From Bactericera cockerelli (Eukaryota > Arthropoda > Insecta > Hemiptera > Triozidae): a stretch of DNA of 64,000 nt. Position 1 is the stretch's first letter. Each line of letters begins with the position of its first letter. Shown here piece after piece: positions 44,000 through 54,855 of this stretch. The DNA is taken from the NCBI GenBank assembly GCA_024516035.1, contig CM044956.1, positions 55,395,533 through 55,459,532 on the forward strand. The letters run 5' to 3'. The notes beneath the pieces are model-generated. The model was not told the DNA's origin, did not search any database, and saw only the letters and a program-made list of their open reading frames with translations. Made by a program: the position numbers and the translations under genes.

Positions 44000-46900
44000 T
44001 GAACCTCACCAATCAAGACAACCACCTGCCGTACTTCACAACACCAGATTACCACCTTCGAGTCTTAGTAGACACGGGAAGTACGAAATCATTCATCAAG
44101 CCAACCAAGGCCAAGAAATATTTTAATAATTTCATACGTAATGACCCCTATGAAATCAGAACAGCACATGGCAAAAGTCGAGAAAAATATAGCATCACCA
44201 TTCCTGCCTTTCCAATGTTCAAATCCAACGAGAAGTTGAAATTTCATCTGTTCGACTTCCATGATTATTTTGACTGTTTAATAGGAATAGACACCTTGCA
44301 AAAACTAAAATTATGTGTAAATTTAAATGAAAATACTTTGAGCAACAATCACATCAAAATCAAACTTGAAATGAAAAATACAGAACAAGAAGTCTACAAG
44401 ATCGAGATTTATCCTGAGTGTGAACAAGTCATCGAACTCAGAGTGAAAAACATAGAGAACGGAGAAGTACTTATTCCAGAGAAAAAACTAGGAAACTGCA
44501 CCATCCAAGAAGGCATTTCAAGAGTACAAAATGGTAGAACTCTCTGCACAATACATAATCCAACACAACAAAAATTCGACTTGTACACCAAACCAACATT
44601 CATGGAAGAGTTTACCGAGAATTATACAACTGGATCATGCTTAAATAACCTTACCACCTCTCAAAAATTTAGTTTTAATCTCATCCGTAGTGATCACCTC
44701 AATGAAGAAGAAAAGTTTAAACTAGAAGCTCTCTTAGAAGAATACAATGGAATATTTCACCTAGAAGGACAACATCTCAGCTTTACCAACCAAATCAGGC
44801 ATGTAATCAGAACGCATGACGAAACACCCATTTACACCAAGTCCTATCGATATCCAGAGGTGCATAGAAAAGAAGTACAAAAGCAGATTACCAAAATGCT
44901 GGAGGAAGGAATTATCCGCCCTTCCTACTCACCATGGTCCTCACCCATCTGGGTAGTGCCGAAAAAAATGGATGCCTCCGGGCAAAAGAAATGGAGAATC
45001 GTTATCGATTACCGAAAACTGAATGAAAAAACCATTGATGACAAGTATCCGCTACCGAACATCACGGATTTACTTGATAAGTTGGGCAGATGCCAATATT
45101 TTACAACTCTCGATCTAGCAAGTGGTTTTTACCAGGTCGAGATGGACGAAGAAAGCATACCAAAGACTGCTTTCAATGCAGAACATGGACATTATGAATA
45201 TGTCAGAATGCCCATGGGACTAAAAAACTCTCCATCTACTTTTCAAAGAGTAATGGACAATGTCCTCAGAGGACTTGTAAATGAATGCTGTCTTGTATAT
45301 TTAGATGACATTATAATCTTTGGGTCATCACTAGAACACCACTTGGACAATGTCAGAAAAGTGTTTGACAGAATCAAGGAATCAAACTTGAAAATACAAC
45401 TAGATAAGTCTGAATTCTTGCGTAAGGAAGTAGAGTACTTAGGTCACCTTGTAACAACTGATGGAGTAAAACCTAACCCAAAAAAGATAGAAGCCATCAA
45501 AGCGTACCCCATCCCAAAGACTACCAAGCAGATCAAAGGATTCTTAGGTCTCCTTGGATATTATAGAAAGTTCATTAAAGATTTTGCCAAGATAACTAAA
45601 CCAATGACCAAATGTTTAAAAAAGGACGCAATTATTGACATAAATAATCTCGAATATAAGGAGTGCTTTGAAAAATGTAAAAAATTGTTGACTGAGGAAC
45701 CCGTATTACAGTATCCTGATTTTTCTAGACCTTTCAATCTCACAACAGATGCTAGCAATGTAGCAATAGGTGCCATATTATCCCAAGGACCTATAGGAAA
45801 GGACAAACCTGTAGCATTTGCAAGCCGAACATTAAACGATCATGAAAGAAACTACAGTACAACCGAAAAGGAACTACTCGCAATAGTATGGGCAGTGAAA
45901 CACTTTAGGCCCTACCTATATGGAAGACGGTTTGTAATTGTAACCGATCACAAGCCATTGCAATGGCTATTTTCCGTAAAAGACCCAAGTTCCAAGTTAA
46001 CCAGATGGAGATTGAAACTTGAAGAGTACACATACGACATTGTGTATAAGAAAGGAACACAGAACTCTAATGCCGATGCACTATCTCGCATCGAACTAAA
46101 CACCAAAGAATTGAATCCAATTCAACAATTTATAGAAAAAACAAGACGTGAACTTGACAACTTGTCAACAGCAGCTCAACCAGACATCTCCCAGAATAAT
46201 ACAGAAGTAATGCAAGAGTTAGACGATCTAATTAAAGAAAGATATGTCGAGCTGACAGAACCAACAGAAAACCAGGAGTTAACCGAACAATTTTTAGAAG
46301 CAGAAACAATAGCAGATTACTACAATGACTTTGCACAACAATTGGACGAAGATTCAACCGAGTTATGTTTACCACCACCAATACCCATTACAAACGAAGA
46401 AGAAGACATAAATACAATTCATTCCTCCGAAGAAAATCCCCTCATTGGAATTCCTATATCAGAAAAGATCTTGAATATGAGTAGGAATCAAATCATTCTA
46501 AAAACTGTTGAAATTAAACCTAACCCTGTAAAAACACTGATACTACACAAAGACAAACAAAGAATAATTGCAGAGATTCCCGCAACAAAAACGGAAGAGC
46601 ACCTAAAAGAATTCATTAAAGAATGGATAGCCCCAGGAATAAAATATGCTATCTATTTTGAAACACCATCTTTGTACGTCGCATTATCAAGAACTTTGCA
46701 AACCTACTTCAAAGATTCAAAAATAGATTTCACCAAGACAAATAAAATATTACAAGATGTTACCAAAGAAAAGGAAAAAATTGAAATAATAAAAAACCAA
46801 CATGAAGGTTTGACAAACCACCGAGGTATACAAGAAACCTATAACGAACTTAAGGAAACCTACTATTGGCCAGATATGGTCGGAACAGTTCAGAAGTACA

Positions 46901-47850
46901 TAAACAACTGTGAAGAATGTCAAACAACTAAATATGATAGGAAACCTTTAAAACCATTCTACAACAAAACACCAACAGCTACAAAACCTTTTGAAATAAT
47001 ACATATTGACACTATAAGTATTGAAAAAACCAAATTTTTAAGTATAATCGATTCCTTCTCAAAGTTTGCACAAGTATACCCTCTTCAATCGGCACAAGCC
47101 ATCGATGTGACAGAAAAACTTTTAGACTCATTCTCTCACCATGGACTTCCATCCCTAATAATAGCAGACAATGGAACCGAATTCAAGAATTCAACAGTAC
47201 AAGAGCTACTTGCATTCCACAAAGTAAAACTTCATTTCAACTCTTCGCAACACCCTGAGTCAAATGGGCAAGTAGAACGTTTCCACTCATCTTTAATTGA
47301 ACATGTAAGACTTTTTAACACCAGGGAAGAATTTAAAATGGAACCAATCTACATGAAGGTAAAATATGCAGTACTAGCTTATAACCATACAATACATTCC
47401 GTGACTGAACTGAGACCTGTACAATTAATTAACGGGCATTTTGAAAAAGAAGATGCTATAACTGCAGATCTTGAGCAAAAGCTTACTTCAAATTATCTTT
47501 GCTCTCACAAAGAGAAAATGAAACTTCTATATGAAATCATCCAAAATAGAATTGAAGATCGTAAACAAAAGGTCATTGATAAAGCAAATACCAAAAGAGA
47601 ACCCCTACCGGATAAAATACCAGACAAGGTATTTGTTGTAAATAAACAAAAACAATCTAAAACAAAACCAAAGTACAAGGCGGAACAAATCTCCAACATC
47701 AATAAGCAGCTGAAGACCGCAAACATTACAAAATCTCATGGAAACACCTCCGAGAGGATTCATTTTTCCAATATTAAACGACCTCATCAACCTGTTTCAG
47801 GTTTCTCCAAGGAACCCTCACCTGGTCCATCGCAAATGGAGCAGGAGTGA
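43999..47850 (+). CDS. pol: Pol polyprotein: protease, RT, RNase H, integrase
   Basis: 1283 residues in one open frame. Protease active site LVDTGSTKSFI lies near residue 24. Reverse transcriptase: WRIVIDYRKLNEKT, TLDLASGFYQVEMDE, MPMGLKNSPSTFQRVM, and the YLDD box at ~residue 434. RNase H: TTDASNVAIGAILSQ, TEKELLAIVWAVKHF, VTDHKPLQWL. Integrase: the zinc-binding His/His/Cys/Cys block (HEGLTNHRG then CEECQ), followed by the DDE core with Asp in IHIDT, Asp in ADNGTEF and Glu in NGQVERF. All catalytic residues seen are intact. The frame ends at 47850, overlapping env. Confidence 0.95.
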   Translation: MNLTNQDNHLPYFTTPDYHLRVLVDTGSTKSFIKPTKAKKYFNNFIRNDPYEIRTAHGKSREKYSITIPAFPMFKSNEKLKFHLFDFHDYFDCLIGIDTLQKLKLCVNLNENTLSNNHIKIKLEMKNTEQEVYKIEIYPECEQVIELRVKNIENGEVLIPEKKLGNCTIQEGISRVQNGRTLCTIHNPTQQKFDLYTKPTFMEEFTENYTTGSCLNNLTTSQKFSFNLIRSDHLNEEEKFKLEALLEEYNGIFHLEGQHLSFTNQIRHVIRTHDETPIYTKSYRYPEVHRKEVQKQITKMLEEGIIRPSYSPWSSPIWVVPKKMDASGQKKWRIVIDYRKLNEKTIDDKYPLPNITDLLDKLGRCQYFTTLDLASGFYQVEMDEESIPKTAFNAEHGHYEYVRMPMGLKNSPSTFQRVMDNVLRGLVNECCLVYLDDIIIFGSSLEHHLDNVRKVFDRIKESNLKIQLDKSEFLRKEVEYLGHLVTTDGVKPNPKKIEAIKAYPIPKTTKQIKGFLGLLGYYRKFIKDFAKITKPMTKCLKKDAIIDINNLEYKECFEKCKKLLTEEPVLQYPDFSRPFNLTTDASNVAIGAILSQGPIGKDKPVAFASRTLNDHERNYSTTEKELLAIVWAVKHFRPYLYGRRFVIVTDHKPLQWLFSVKDPSSKLTRWRLKLEEYTYDIVYKKGTQNSNADALSRIELNTKELNPIQQFIEKTRRELDNLSTAAQPDISQNNTEVMQELDDLIKERYVELTEPTENQELTEQFLEAETIADYYNDFAQQLDEDSTELCLPPPIPITNEEEDINTIHSSEENPLIGIPISEKILNMSRNQIILKTVEIKPNPVKTLILHKDKQRIIAEIPATKTEEHLKEFIKEWIAPGIKYAIYFETPSLYVALSRTLQTYFKDSKIDFTKTNKILQDVTKEKEKIEIIKNQHEGLTNHRGIQETYNELKETYYWPDMVGTVQKYINNCEECQTTKYDRKPLKPFYNKTPTATKPFEIIHIDTISIEKTKFLSIIDSFSKFAQVYPLQSAQAIDVTEKLLDSFSHHGLPSLIIADNGTEFKNSTVQELLAFHKVKLHFNSSQHPESNGQVERFHSSLIEHVRLFNTREEFKMEPIYMKVKYAVLAYNHTIHSVTELRPVQLINGHFEKEDAITADLEQKLTSNYLCSHKEKMKLLYEIIQNRIEDRKQKVIDKANTKREPLPDKIPDKVFVVNKQKQSKTKPKYKAEQISNINKQLKTANITKSHGNTSERIHFSNIKRPHQPVSGFSKEPSPGPSQMEQE

Positions 47851-49460
47851 TCAAAAATATCACATTCAACCCTGGCCTTCTTCCAATCAATCTTGGAGCC
47901 GCTAAGTTACAACAATCAAGTCACACATTCGTTCACTACTACGATGTACAACCAATAGAAAGTGAGTTCAACAATTTGAATGATCAGTATGATAAACTTA
48001 TTAGAATGGTATCCAGTGAACCTTCTTACACCATAGAGATAGGAAACTACGACAAGGTCATAAAATATCTCCAGAAAAAAATTAATGACAAGTTAGGTAG
48101 TGTATACTATCCAAAACCAAAAAGATCAAAAAGAGGCCTGTTCAATGGATTAGGAACACTCGCAAAAGCTATCACAGGAAACTTAGATAACAACGATGGA
48201 CTACATTTTGATAAAATTATAGGACAAATCCAAAATAACCAAGATAATGTAGAGAAACAAATTGAAATGCAATATACAATAAACAAGAACATCATCTTGG
48301 AATTCAATAATACTCTTAAAAATATTGCACACAATGAACAATTAATTAATAACAGAATTAATGAACTTGTAGATATAATTGAGGATGACTTTGAAACATC
48401 TGAAACCCTAGTAACCAAAGACTTGTTTAATCAATTAATTATTTTGTATAGCACCATTTTAAACATTCTCCAAGAGATAGAAAACTCTCTCACTTTTTGT
48501 CACCTTAAAACTTACCACCCAAGTATTTTAAGTATAACTGATCTATACAAAGAATTAGAGAAGGTATCAGAACATTATGGAAGACGACTTCCTTTAGAAC
48601 TTAAGTTAGAAAACATGCCAAATTTCCAAAGATTACTATCCGTAGATTGCAAAATAGAAAATACAAAAATTATTTATTTTATATCCATCCCTATAAATTT
48701 TGATATAGATTTTGAATTATGTTACTTACTTCCTATACCTTCCAAAACTGAAGAAGGTTATGTTACTATTTTGCCAAATAATAAATACTTCCTTAAATCT
48801 AACAATCTTGTGAAGTCTTTGGATAATCCGTGCATACGAGACAGTGTGTATCAATGTCCAACTCAAGCATTGAACAATAACGCAGATGAATGCGAAATCA
48901 AATTACTTCAAAACGAAGACACCAAATTATGTCAGTACATAAACCTGGAGATTCCACATAATCATTTAGAAATCATTCCAGAGATAAATCAAATTTTAGT
49001 TGTATTTCCACAGGAGGACGTGGTTAAATTCCAATGTCCTAATGATATTGAAAATAAAAGAATAGAAGGTATATTTTTAATTGAACAGAATGAATGTAAT
49101 GTCATTTACAGAAATGAAAAGGTAGAGTTCGAACAAAAATCATATGGTAAACCATTGTTCATTGACAATCTAAACGTTGCTAACTATAATATTACTCTCC
49201 CTAAATCTAAGATCGTGCTACGAAATCTCAAGTTAAATGAAATAACTCTTAATCAATTGCAGCCTTTGGAAGTTGAGACCAGTATTGTACATATTATTAT
49301 TATTATTTCTTCATTTTTCAGTTCTTTTACTTTAATTGGGTACTTTTTATTTTTAGGTTTAAGAAAATTCAAGAGTTTGAAATCAACACAGAATCCTATT
49401 GAGGAAGCTTCGACGGCTTACCCTGACTTGGAAGTTTTTAAGTCAAATGTGTCAAAATAA
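47801..49460 (+). CDS. env: Envelope (F-like) glycoprotein, spliced
   Basis: The env frame has no AUG at its 5' end: it is open back through a splice acceptor (cctgtttcag, AG at 47799-47800), which overlaps the end of pol. From there it runs to TAA at 49460 (about 550 residues). The body shows an N-terminal domain, a furin-type basic cleavage site (RSKR at ~92-96, counted from the V of VIKN) directly before a Gly/Phe/Leu-rich fusion-peptide-like segment, long helical heptad region, a Cys-containing ectodomain with sequons, one transmembrane segment (VHIIIIISSFFSSFTLIGYF) and a short tail. This architecture matches errantivirus env proteins, which are related to baculovirus F proteins. No stop interrupts it. 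Confidence 0.85.
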
Positions 49461-49482
49461 ATTTTTCCCCATTTTCCTTCTT

Positions 49483-49493
49483 AAGGAGGGAGG
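49483..49493 (+). other. Polypurine tract
   Basis: aaggagggagg immediately before the 3' LTR, the plus-strand primer. Confidence 0.85.
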
Positions 49494-49893
49494 AGTTATG
49501 TACCGCTGTCTTGCTGATTCAGCAGCCCCCATCTCATATCTTGCATCCGCTGAGCCAATCTCGATCAGCACGTAGTCAGTCAAGATTATCACCTGTATCG
49601 GACAGGGTCTGTGTCTCTCGATCTTTTGATTTCATTTTTATCGATCTTTTTATTATTAATTTGGCTAAGTCCAACTTTTCCTTTTAAAGTTCTTATTTTT
49701 AAACTTATTATTTTAATAAACGATTTATCATTGAATTCTAAGCATTTTGAATACCAATTTGCTGTATCCATTTTTATTATAAGACATTCTTTTTATTTTC
49801 TTTGATTTAAGCCTATTTTGAACTTATAAAATTTTTGGTGAAATAAAAAATAAACTTTTTAAAAAGGCAATCGCAACCGCGACACCTTTAACT
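49494..49893 (+). repeat. 3' LTR
   Basis: 400 bp, the same as the 5' LTR at every position I compared. Followed by the TGTA target duplication. Confidence 0.95.
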
Positions 49894-49899
49894 TGTATC

Positions 49900-50100
49900 T
49901 TTATTTACTTACACTTTATTAATAGGACATATTATATTGAACACAAATAATTACAAATTAAAATACAATATAATAGAAGAAAAAAATAAAGAAAAAGTAA
50001 ATAAATATATATACATAAAAATTATATGTCCTAACTAAAGGGCGGGATTATTGCCTTTGGCAGCCTCTTCCACCCAACCCTTATGTATAATTGTATAAAA
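49900..50100 (-). repeat. Dispersed repeat end, minus
   Basis: Contains ctaactaaagggcgggatta and ctcttccacccaacccttat, the reverse of the ggcaataaccccgccc block. Confidence 0.65.
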
Positions 50101-50530
50101 TGCTACACCCTTTTGTTAGTTGTATTGGGTATAAGAAAAAACAAACAATAAGATCTCGTTTCGCATGCTTTTAACCACTTGAAAGCTGTGGGTAGTAGTC
50201 AGCTGAAGTCAACCAGTATTATGTGATTGTAAAAAACAAAAAACAAATTGATATTGAAACAAGAAATCCTTTCATAACAAAGAAATAAATGGAAATAGAG
50301 AGAGATGGAAATACGACTTTTTTAACCAATATTTTATGTACGAAATATTATTATTTTGCTATATATCTCTCTTTCTTTCTTCTTTCCTCAAATTCTTTTT
50401 TACATCTTCTTGTTTTTCCCTTTATTTATTCCTTGCATATAACTCTATTTCTGTCTCTTCTTAACTTTCTCCCTATCACTTTCCTACTCTTCTTCTTTCT
50501 CTCCCTCCCTTTTTCTTTCTACCTCCCTCT
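50101..50530. other. Non-coding DNA, CT-rich toward the right
   Basis: No exon seen. Confidence 0.4.
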
Positions 50531-50624
50531 TTTTCTTACTTTTTATCCTCCCCTCCACCTCTCTCTCCCCTCCTCCTCCTCTCTCTCTCTCTTCCTCAAT
50601 CTCTCTCTCCTAATCTCTCTCTCT

Positions 50625-50702
<78 letters not shown>

Positions 50703-50706
50703 TCTC
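50530..50706. repeat. (CT)n microsatellite
   Basis: Imperfect then pure CT dinucleotides. Confidence 0.95.
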
Positions 50707-51169
50707 ACTTTTCTTTAAACAAACAAACTTTGACAGTGAAAAAATTCTAAAGTGGTTTTATTTGTTCTTAGAAATGAAGAAATTGACGCTTGACATTTTG
50801 AAAATTTGCGCCATCAATAAAAAAATCCCTCTTGTTTCCCCTCTTGCTGTCAGTTCTCTCTCCCCCTCTCAACCCCTATTAATCGCTCTCTCAGTCTCTC
50901 CCTCTCCCTTGCTCTCCCCCAGTCTCATAGAAACATCTTACTCTCTTCTTCACTCCTTACGATTGGAAGTTTTCAAACCAAAAAGTGCATATTTTCATGC
51001 GCAAATATGTAGCGGTAAGGTAATTAAATACAAGGATTTATTAACTATATTCTTTTCATAAAAATACCTTTTGCCAAAATTGTGCATTTTCATTATTATA
51101 TACCTACCTATTAATAAATAAATATCCATACCTAATATTTCCAAGTAAACATATAAAAAATATCAAGCC

Positions 51170-51532
51170 CCGTTTTCAGACTTTAATTTCAGAGGCGACA
51201 CGACCCCTAGCGGCGTCTTCAGGGACGATTTTCTTTCTCACTCCGCCCCTTCCTCTCTCTTCACATGTATTTACCTATGTACAATTGTACATATCATATA
51301 CACACTATATTATATGTTATAATTACCAGGCCCGACTTTCTGTTCTTGATTTCAGTGGCTAGCCCGCCCGCCAGAGCCCCTAGCGAATAACCCAGGGACG
51401 ATTCTATTTCTCCCTCTTTCCTTCTATCACTCTTTTCCTTCCTCCCTTCTTAAATGCATATATTAAGTTATATACCTACATATTAAATAAAATATATGCT
51501 TACCAGGCCCGACTTTCTGTTCTTGATTTCAG
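51170..51532 (+). repeat. Tandem copies of a 3' splice site and exon start
   Basis: Two upstream copies (AG at 51191-51192 and 51354-51355) and the functional one (AG at 51531-51532) share gcccgactttctgttcttga + tttcag followed by a segment like ggctagcccgcc and agagcccctagcg, then cccagggacga. Spacing is 163 and 177 bases. The upstream exon-like parts degenerate into T/C-rich intron. Confidence 0.85.
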
Positions 51533-51643
51533 TGGCTAGCCCGCCCGACAGAGCCCCTAGCGGAGAACCCAGGGACGACTCTGTCATTCGACAGCGGTCC
51601 CCCGCCCCTCCTCCTCCCCCCAACCGAAACGGTCAACTCTCCA
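51533..51643 (+). CDS. Proline/serine-rich protein gene, exon a
   Basis: 111 bases starting with two bases of a split codon and ending in phase 1 at CTCCA|GTAAGT. Encoded text: ASPPDRAPSGEPRDDSVIRQ then RSPAPPPPPNRNGQLS, a disordered proline-rich segment that could bind SH3 domains. The next exon at 57539 supplies exactly two bases. Upstream exons were not identified and may lie outside or left of the provirus. Gene identity unknown; the composition resembles C-terminal tails of signalling scaffold proteins, which is inference only. Confidence 0.6.
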
Positions 51644-51661
51644 GTAAGTAACCATAGTAAA

Positions 51662-51806
51662 CGACCTCAGTAGCTTCATCGATAAGGCGGCGGACTTGTA
51701 ACCTGGAGGTCGGTGGTTCAAGCCCCTGTTTCAGCGTGGATTTAGTAAATCGAGTTTGAGTATTAGTTGTGATATCACAAAAGAGATTAACACAAATAAG
51801 ATAACT
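51662..51806 (+). repeat. tRNA-derived SINE, family A
   Basis: Well preserved: cgacctcagtagcttcatcg, cggcggacttgtaacctgga, gtggttcaagcccctgtttc, gtattagttgtgatatcaca. Confidence 0.85.
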
Positions 51807-51809
51807 TGA

Positions 51810-52115
51810 AAAAGTAACCATAGTTACCAACCCCTTGTTCTCTTGTGGAACTCCAACCAGTCTATAATAATAAATACCAACCACTAACATAATAGAATAA
51901 TTATGTTTATTTAATACATAATTTCAATCCTAATATTTATTTACAAAAATATAGATAGGTATAATAGCAATAAGATCTATATTTACAATTAAGTGCAAAC
52001 TTTATATATTTTAAGTCATTTTTAAGATATTTTAGTTATTTTTAAGCTACCTACCAATGTAAACTGTTCAATAATTTGAATTGTAAAAATACAAATACAA
52101 TTACAAAATAATAAA
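51810..52115. other. Intronic AT-rich DNA
   Basis: Nothing seen. Confidence 0.4.
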
Positions 52116-52119
52116 ACTC

Positions 52120-52640
52120 TTCAGTGGACGGTAACCACCAGGCGAGGTTAATGCTCAATGCATTTTCTACCACCTAATCCTCAGAGTCTTATTTTTGTGT
52201 GGTCACAAACTCAAATTAATGGGGAAAAATTCATGCTCTGTGTGAGATTCGAACCTACGGACCCCTACGCTACCTTTTTTTTTTTTTTTTTTTTTTTTAC
52301 GAGGGGAAAAAATTTCCAAGGAAACAGTGAACCCGATACGCAAATAGCAGACAAAACCGAACCCAAGAGCAAGGACCACGGAGTATAAACACATGGTGAT
52401 ATGTAATATCTACACCCCCAAGTCCCAGCTATCGAGAAAGGCCCTACCAACTATGAGATCGGGAGAATGGGATTTGGCGAACCCACTAAAAACAACCCCT
52501 CGTTGAACCAAGGTAGAAAATCTGGGAACTATAATATTGCATCCAGATAGTCTACCTTGTGACAGAAAGTTTCTGCCACAGCCTAACTACCCCTACGCTA
52601 CCTGGATCACCAGACTAGCGCGTTAACCACTTGACTATTT
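52120..52640 (-). repeat. SINE family G split by a 314-bp poly(A) retroposed element
   Basis: The left part (ctcttcagtggacggtaacc ... gattcgaacctacgg) and right part (tggatcaccagactagcg) of the SINE are separated by 52275-52588. The 14-bp acccctacgctacc is present at 52261-52274 and again at 52589-52602. The insert starts with a T-run, i.e. it is a minus-oriented, poly(A)-tailed copy of an unidentified RNA. Confidence 0.85.
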
Positions 52641-52689
52641 CTGTATCATGGAGGATTAAGTCGTTACTTTCGTAGAAACTAGTGAAACT

Positions 52690-52985
52690 ACACAATATGG
52701 CTACCGTTATTATCTTCAAAGCTCTGTCCCGAAACTATTCTGTACATTACTTTGGGAGAAACTACACAATATGGCTACCGTTATTATCTTCAAAGCTCTG
52801 TCCCGAAACTGTTCTGTACATTACTTTTGGAGAAACTACACAATATGGCTACCGTTAATACCTTCAAAGCTCTATTCCCAAACTATTCTATACATTACTT
52901 TGGGTGAAAATATACAAATTGTCTACCGTCATTATCTTCAAAAACATGTAAAGAATACATTTGGAGATACAAGTGATTTACTATA
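52690..52985. repeat. ~75-bp tandem repeat, four units
   Basis: Units share actacacaatatggctacc, gttattatcttcaaagctct and ctgtacattactttgggaga. Confidence 0.9.
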
Positions 52986-52989
52986 ATAT

Positions 52990-53875
52990 TTCAAAATTGC
53001 CACGTGTATACAATGTGAATCAATCATGAGGAAGTATTGTGTCCATAATTGGCAGTGTTTTTCATTTCCATGTATAACAGCATTACTGAAAGACTCCATT
53101 ACTTTTCGACATCCTTTACTATTTATCCAGGGTCGCCTCGTAGCTCGATCAATATGGAGGCCGAGGCCGACTCTAATGGTCGATAGGAATGTGACGAGAA
53201 CGACCGGGTTAGGAAGAATAGAACGGCAAACCACCAACTGAGCTGCCCAATGACGCAAATCCGCTGCCAAATGTACACTAAAACGCGGATGGGCAGTTCA
53301 GAATAGCAAATACGAGAAACGGGCTAACGTGTACATAACGGCAGATAAGAAGTGGCTACCATGATGACGCAGTTATTACCGCTTTAAGGGGCCACCCAGG
53401 TGCGGGGCGTCGCTTGCGACGAACATATTATGCTGCCCATATTAATTTATGGCTCTGAACCGTTCTTATCTAATGGTCGATAGTTCAAGTCCCAAGTATG
53501 GTAAAGATATACTAACGCAAGTTTTATTGATTGTGACACTTGAATGATTGTGACGTCACTGCTGCTTGTTAGATATGAATTCCTAATCCTAAACCATTCA
53601 TAAAGTTAAATGCTCAAGCTTGTATACATAAATATAAATGTATACCAGCTTTTATCCTCCATTTCTTCTGTGAGATAGAGCGTCTGAAACAGCTGAATTT
53701 TTGCGACAAGAACGAAGCTCTCCTTGCGCCTTCAATTTAATTAAGGAGACGCTAGCATTCATCTCGAAAAGTTTTCAACAAAAGCACTGAGACGTGCAGA
53801 GTCAACGGGAACACACTTGAAACTATCTAATATGCAATATGCAGCAACCACTCCACATGTTCTGTGTACAGGGTG
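52990..53875. other. Non-coding DNA with repeat fragments
   Basis: Segment 53000-53050 matches the dispersed repeat at 18300 and 39470. A tRNA-like piece gcctcgtagctcgatcaata occurs near 53140. No exon supported. Confidence 0.4.
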
Positions 53876-53907
53876 TTTCAAAATTAGTGAAACAATCAAC
53901 CAAAGCC

Positions 53908-54373
53908 CGAATTATGAAACAGGACACTATCTCTTAACACAGTGGTCCGCAACTAGGGTGCCGCGGCACCCTGGGGTATCGTGAGCCACCTTCAAACGTG
54001 CCGCGAGATTTAAAAATCATCATTGAAATTTTGGTGTTTTCGTGTTTTTCATGCAAGAAATGAATGAAAGTTTTTGAGATATTTTGACGAATGATGAGTG
54101 GAGAACTAAATGAGCCTACTTAGGTGAAATTTTTCATCATCTGAATACTCTCGATACAGGCCTGCAAGGTCCCTCTGACTTTTTACTCTCCTGGGGTGCC
54201 GCTGAGCTAAGAGGTCAAAGAAAGGGTGCCGTGATGGAGAAAATGTTGCGGACCACTGTCTTAACAAGCTCATTAGTGAGAATTTTAACCAATCACAGAG
54301 TATTTATATCAGCTGTTAAGTGATAGTGGTTTGGATAACAAATCCTAGATATTTAATACTGTTTCATAATTCG
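53908..54373. mobile_element. Small MITE interrupted by a hAT MITE
   Basis: Outer ends cgaattatgaaacag / ctgtttcataattcg are exact complements; without its insert the element is about 139 bp. Target duplication not resolved. Confidence 0.65.
53940..54258. mobile_element. 319-bp hAT MITE
   Basis: Ends cagtggtccgcaac / gttgcggaccactg, with an 8-bp duplication tcttaaca on both sides (53932-53939 and 54259-54266). Interior has ggtgccgcggcaccctgg, a sub-terminal inverted repeat. This is the Charlie/Tip100-like hAT end signature. Confidence 0.9.
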
Positions 54374-54499
54374 ACCCTAAATAGTTTCCCGAAGAAGTAA
54401 TTTTTCATAATGTTTTCCAGGCCAAATTTTAAATTATAAGGATCAGGAGGGGTTTGTTTTTTTTTTTGTTTTAAAATATTCTAACATCGTTTTTCAACT

Positions 54500-54700
54500 T
54501 CATGGTCGTACACGACGGGGGTTTTACCCTCCATTCGCAGGAAACTTACAAACCTGCTACCCACATTGACCTCACCCAGCCTGGGTTGGGCCGGAATGCC
54601 AGCATCACGAAGTCTTCACCTCACTGGACGTTGCTGAACGTCAGTGATTCTACGAGAACCGGTGCATTCAACGCGGTATCGACGCTGGCCGAGGGGTTTG
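54500..54700 (-). repeat. 5S-headed SINE, minus copy
   Basis: Plus-strand order is reversed: cgacgggggttttaccctcc, attcgcaggaaacttacaaa, acctcacccagcctgggttg, then aacgtcagtgattctacgag and cgcggtatcgacgctggc (the 5S head). Confidence 0.8.
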
Positions 54701-54855
54701 TTTTGAAGATGGGTCGTTCGAGTCCCAAGATCAGCAAAGAATTACTAGAACGAGATTGAGTAGTTGTGATAACTTTTTTTTTTATGTCAGTTTACTTTTT
54801 TAAGAGGTTGATAATAGATACGTATGTATAGGTCGATAATATGTACATATACGTA

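Larger units (their letters stand above)
42026..49897 (+). mobile_element. Complete errantivirus-like Ty3/gypsy provirus
   Basis: An intact element with 400-bp LTRs, a tRNA-Ser-type primer site, gag, pol and env, and a perfect 4-bp TGTA duplication (42026-42029, 49894-49897). All three reading frames are open. The two LTRs read the same by eye, which implies a very recent insertion. It is a free-standing insertion between gene 1 and the proline-rich gene. Confidence 0.95.

Noticed and set aside
50289..50750. Leu/Ser-rich frame of 153 codons
   Set aside because: Runs straight through the CT microsatellite and has no other coding signal.
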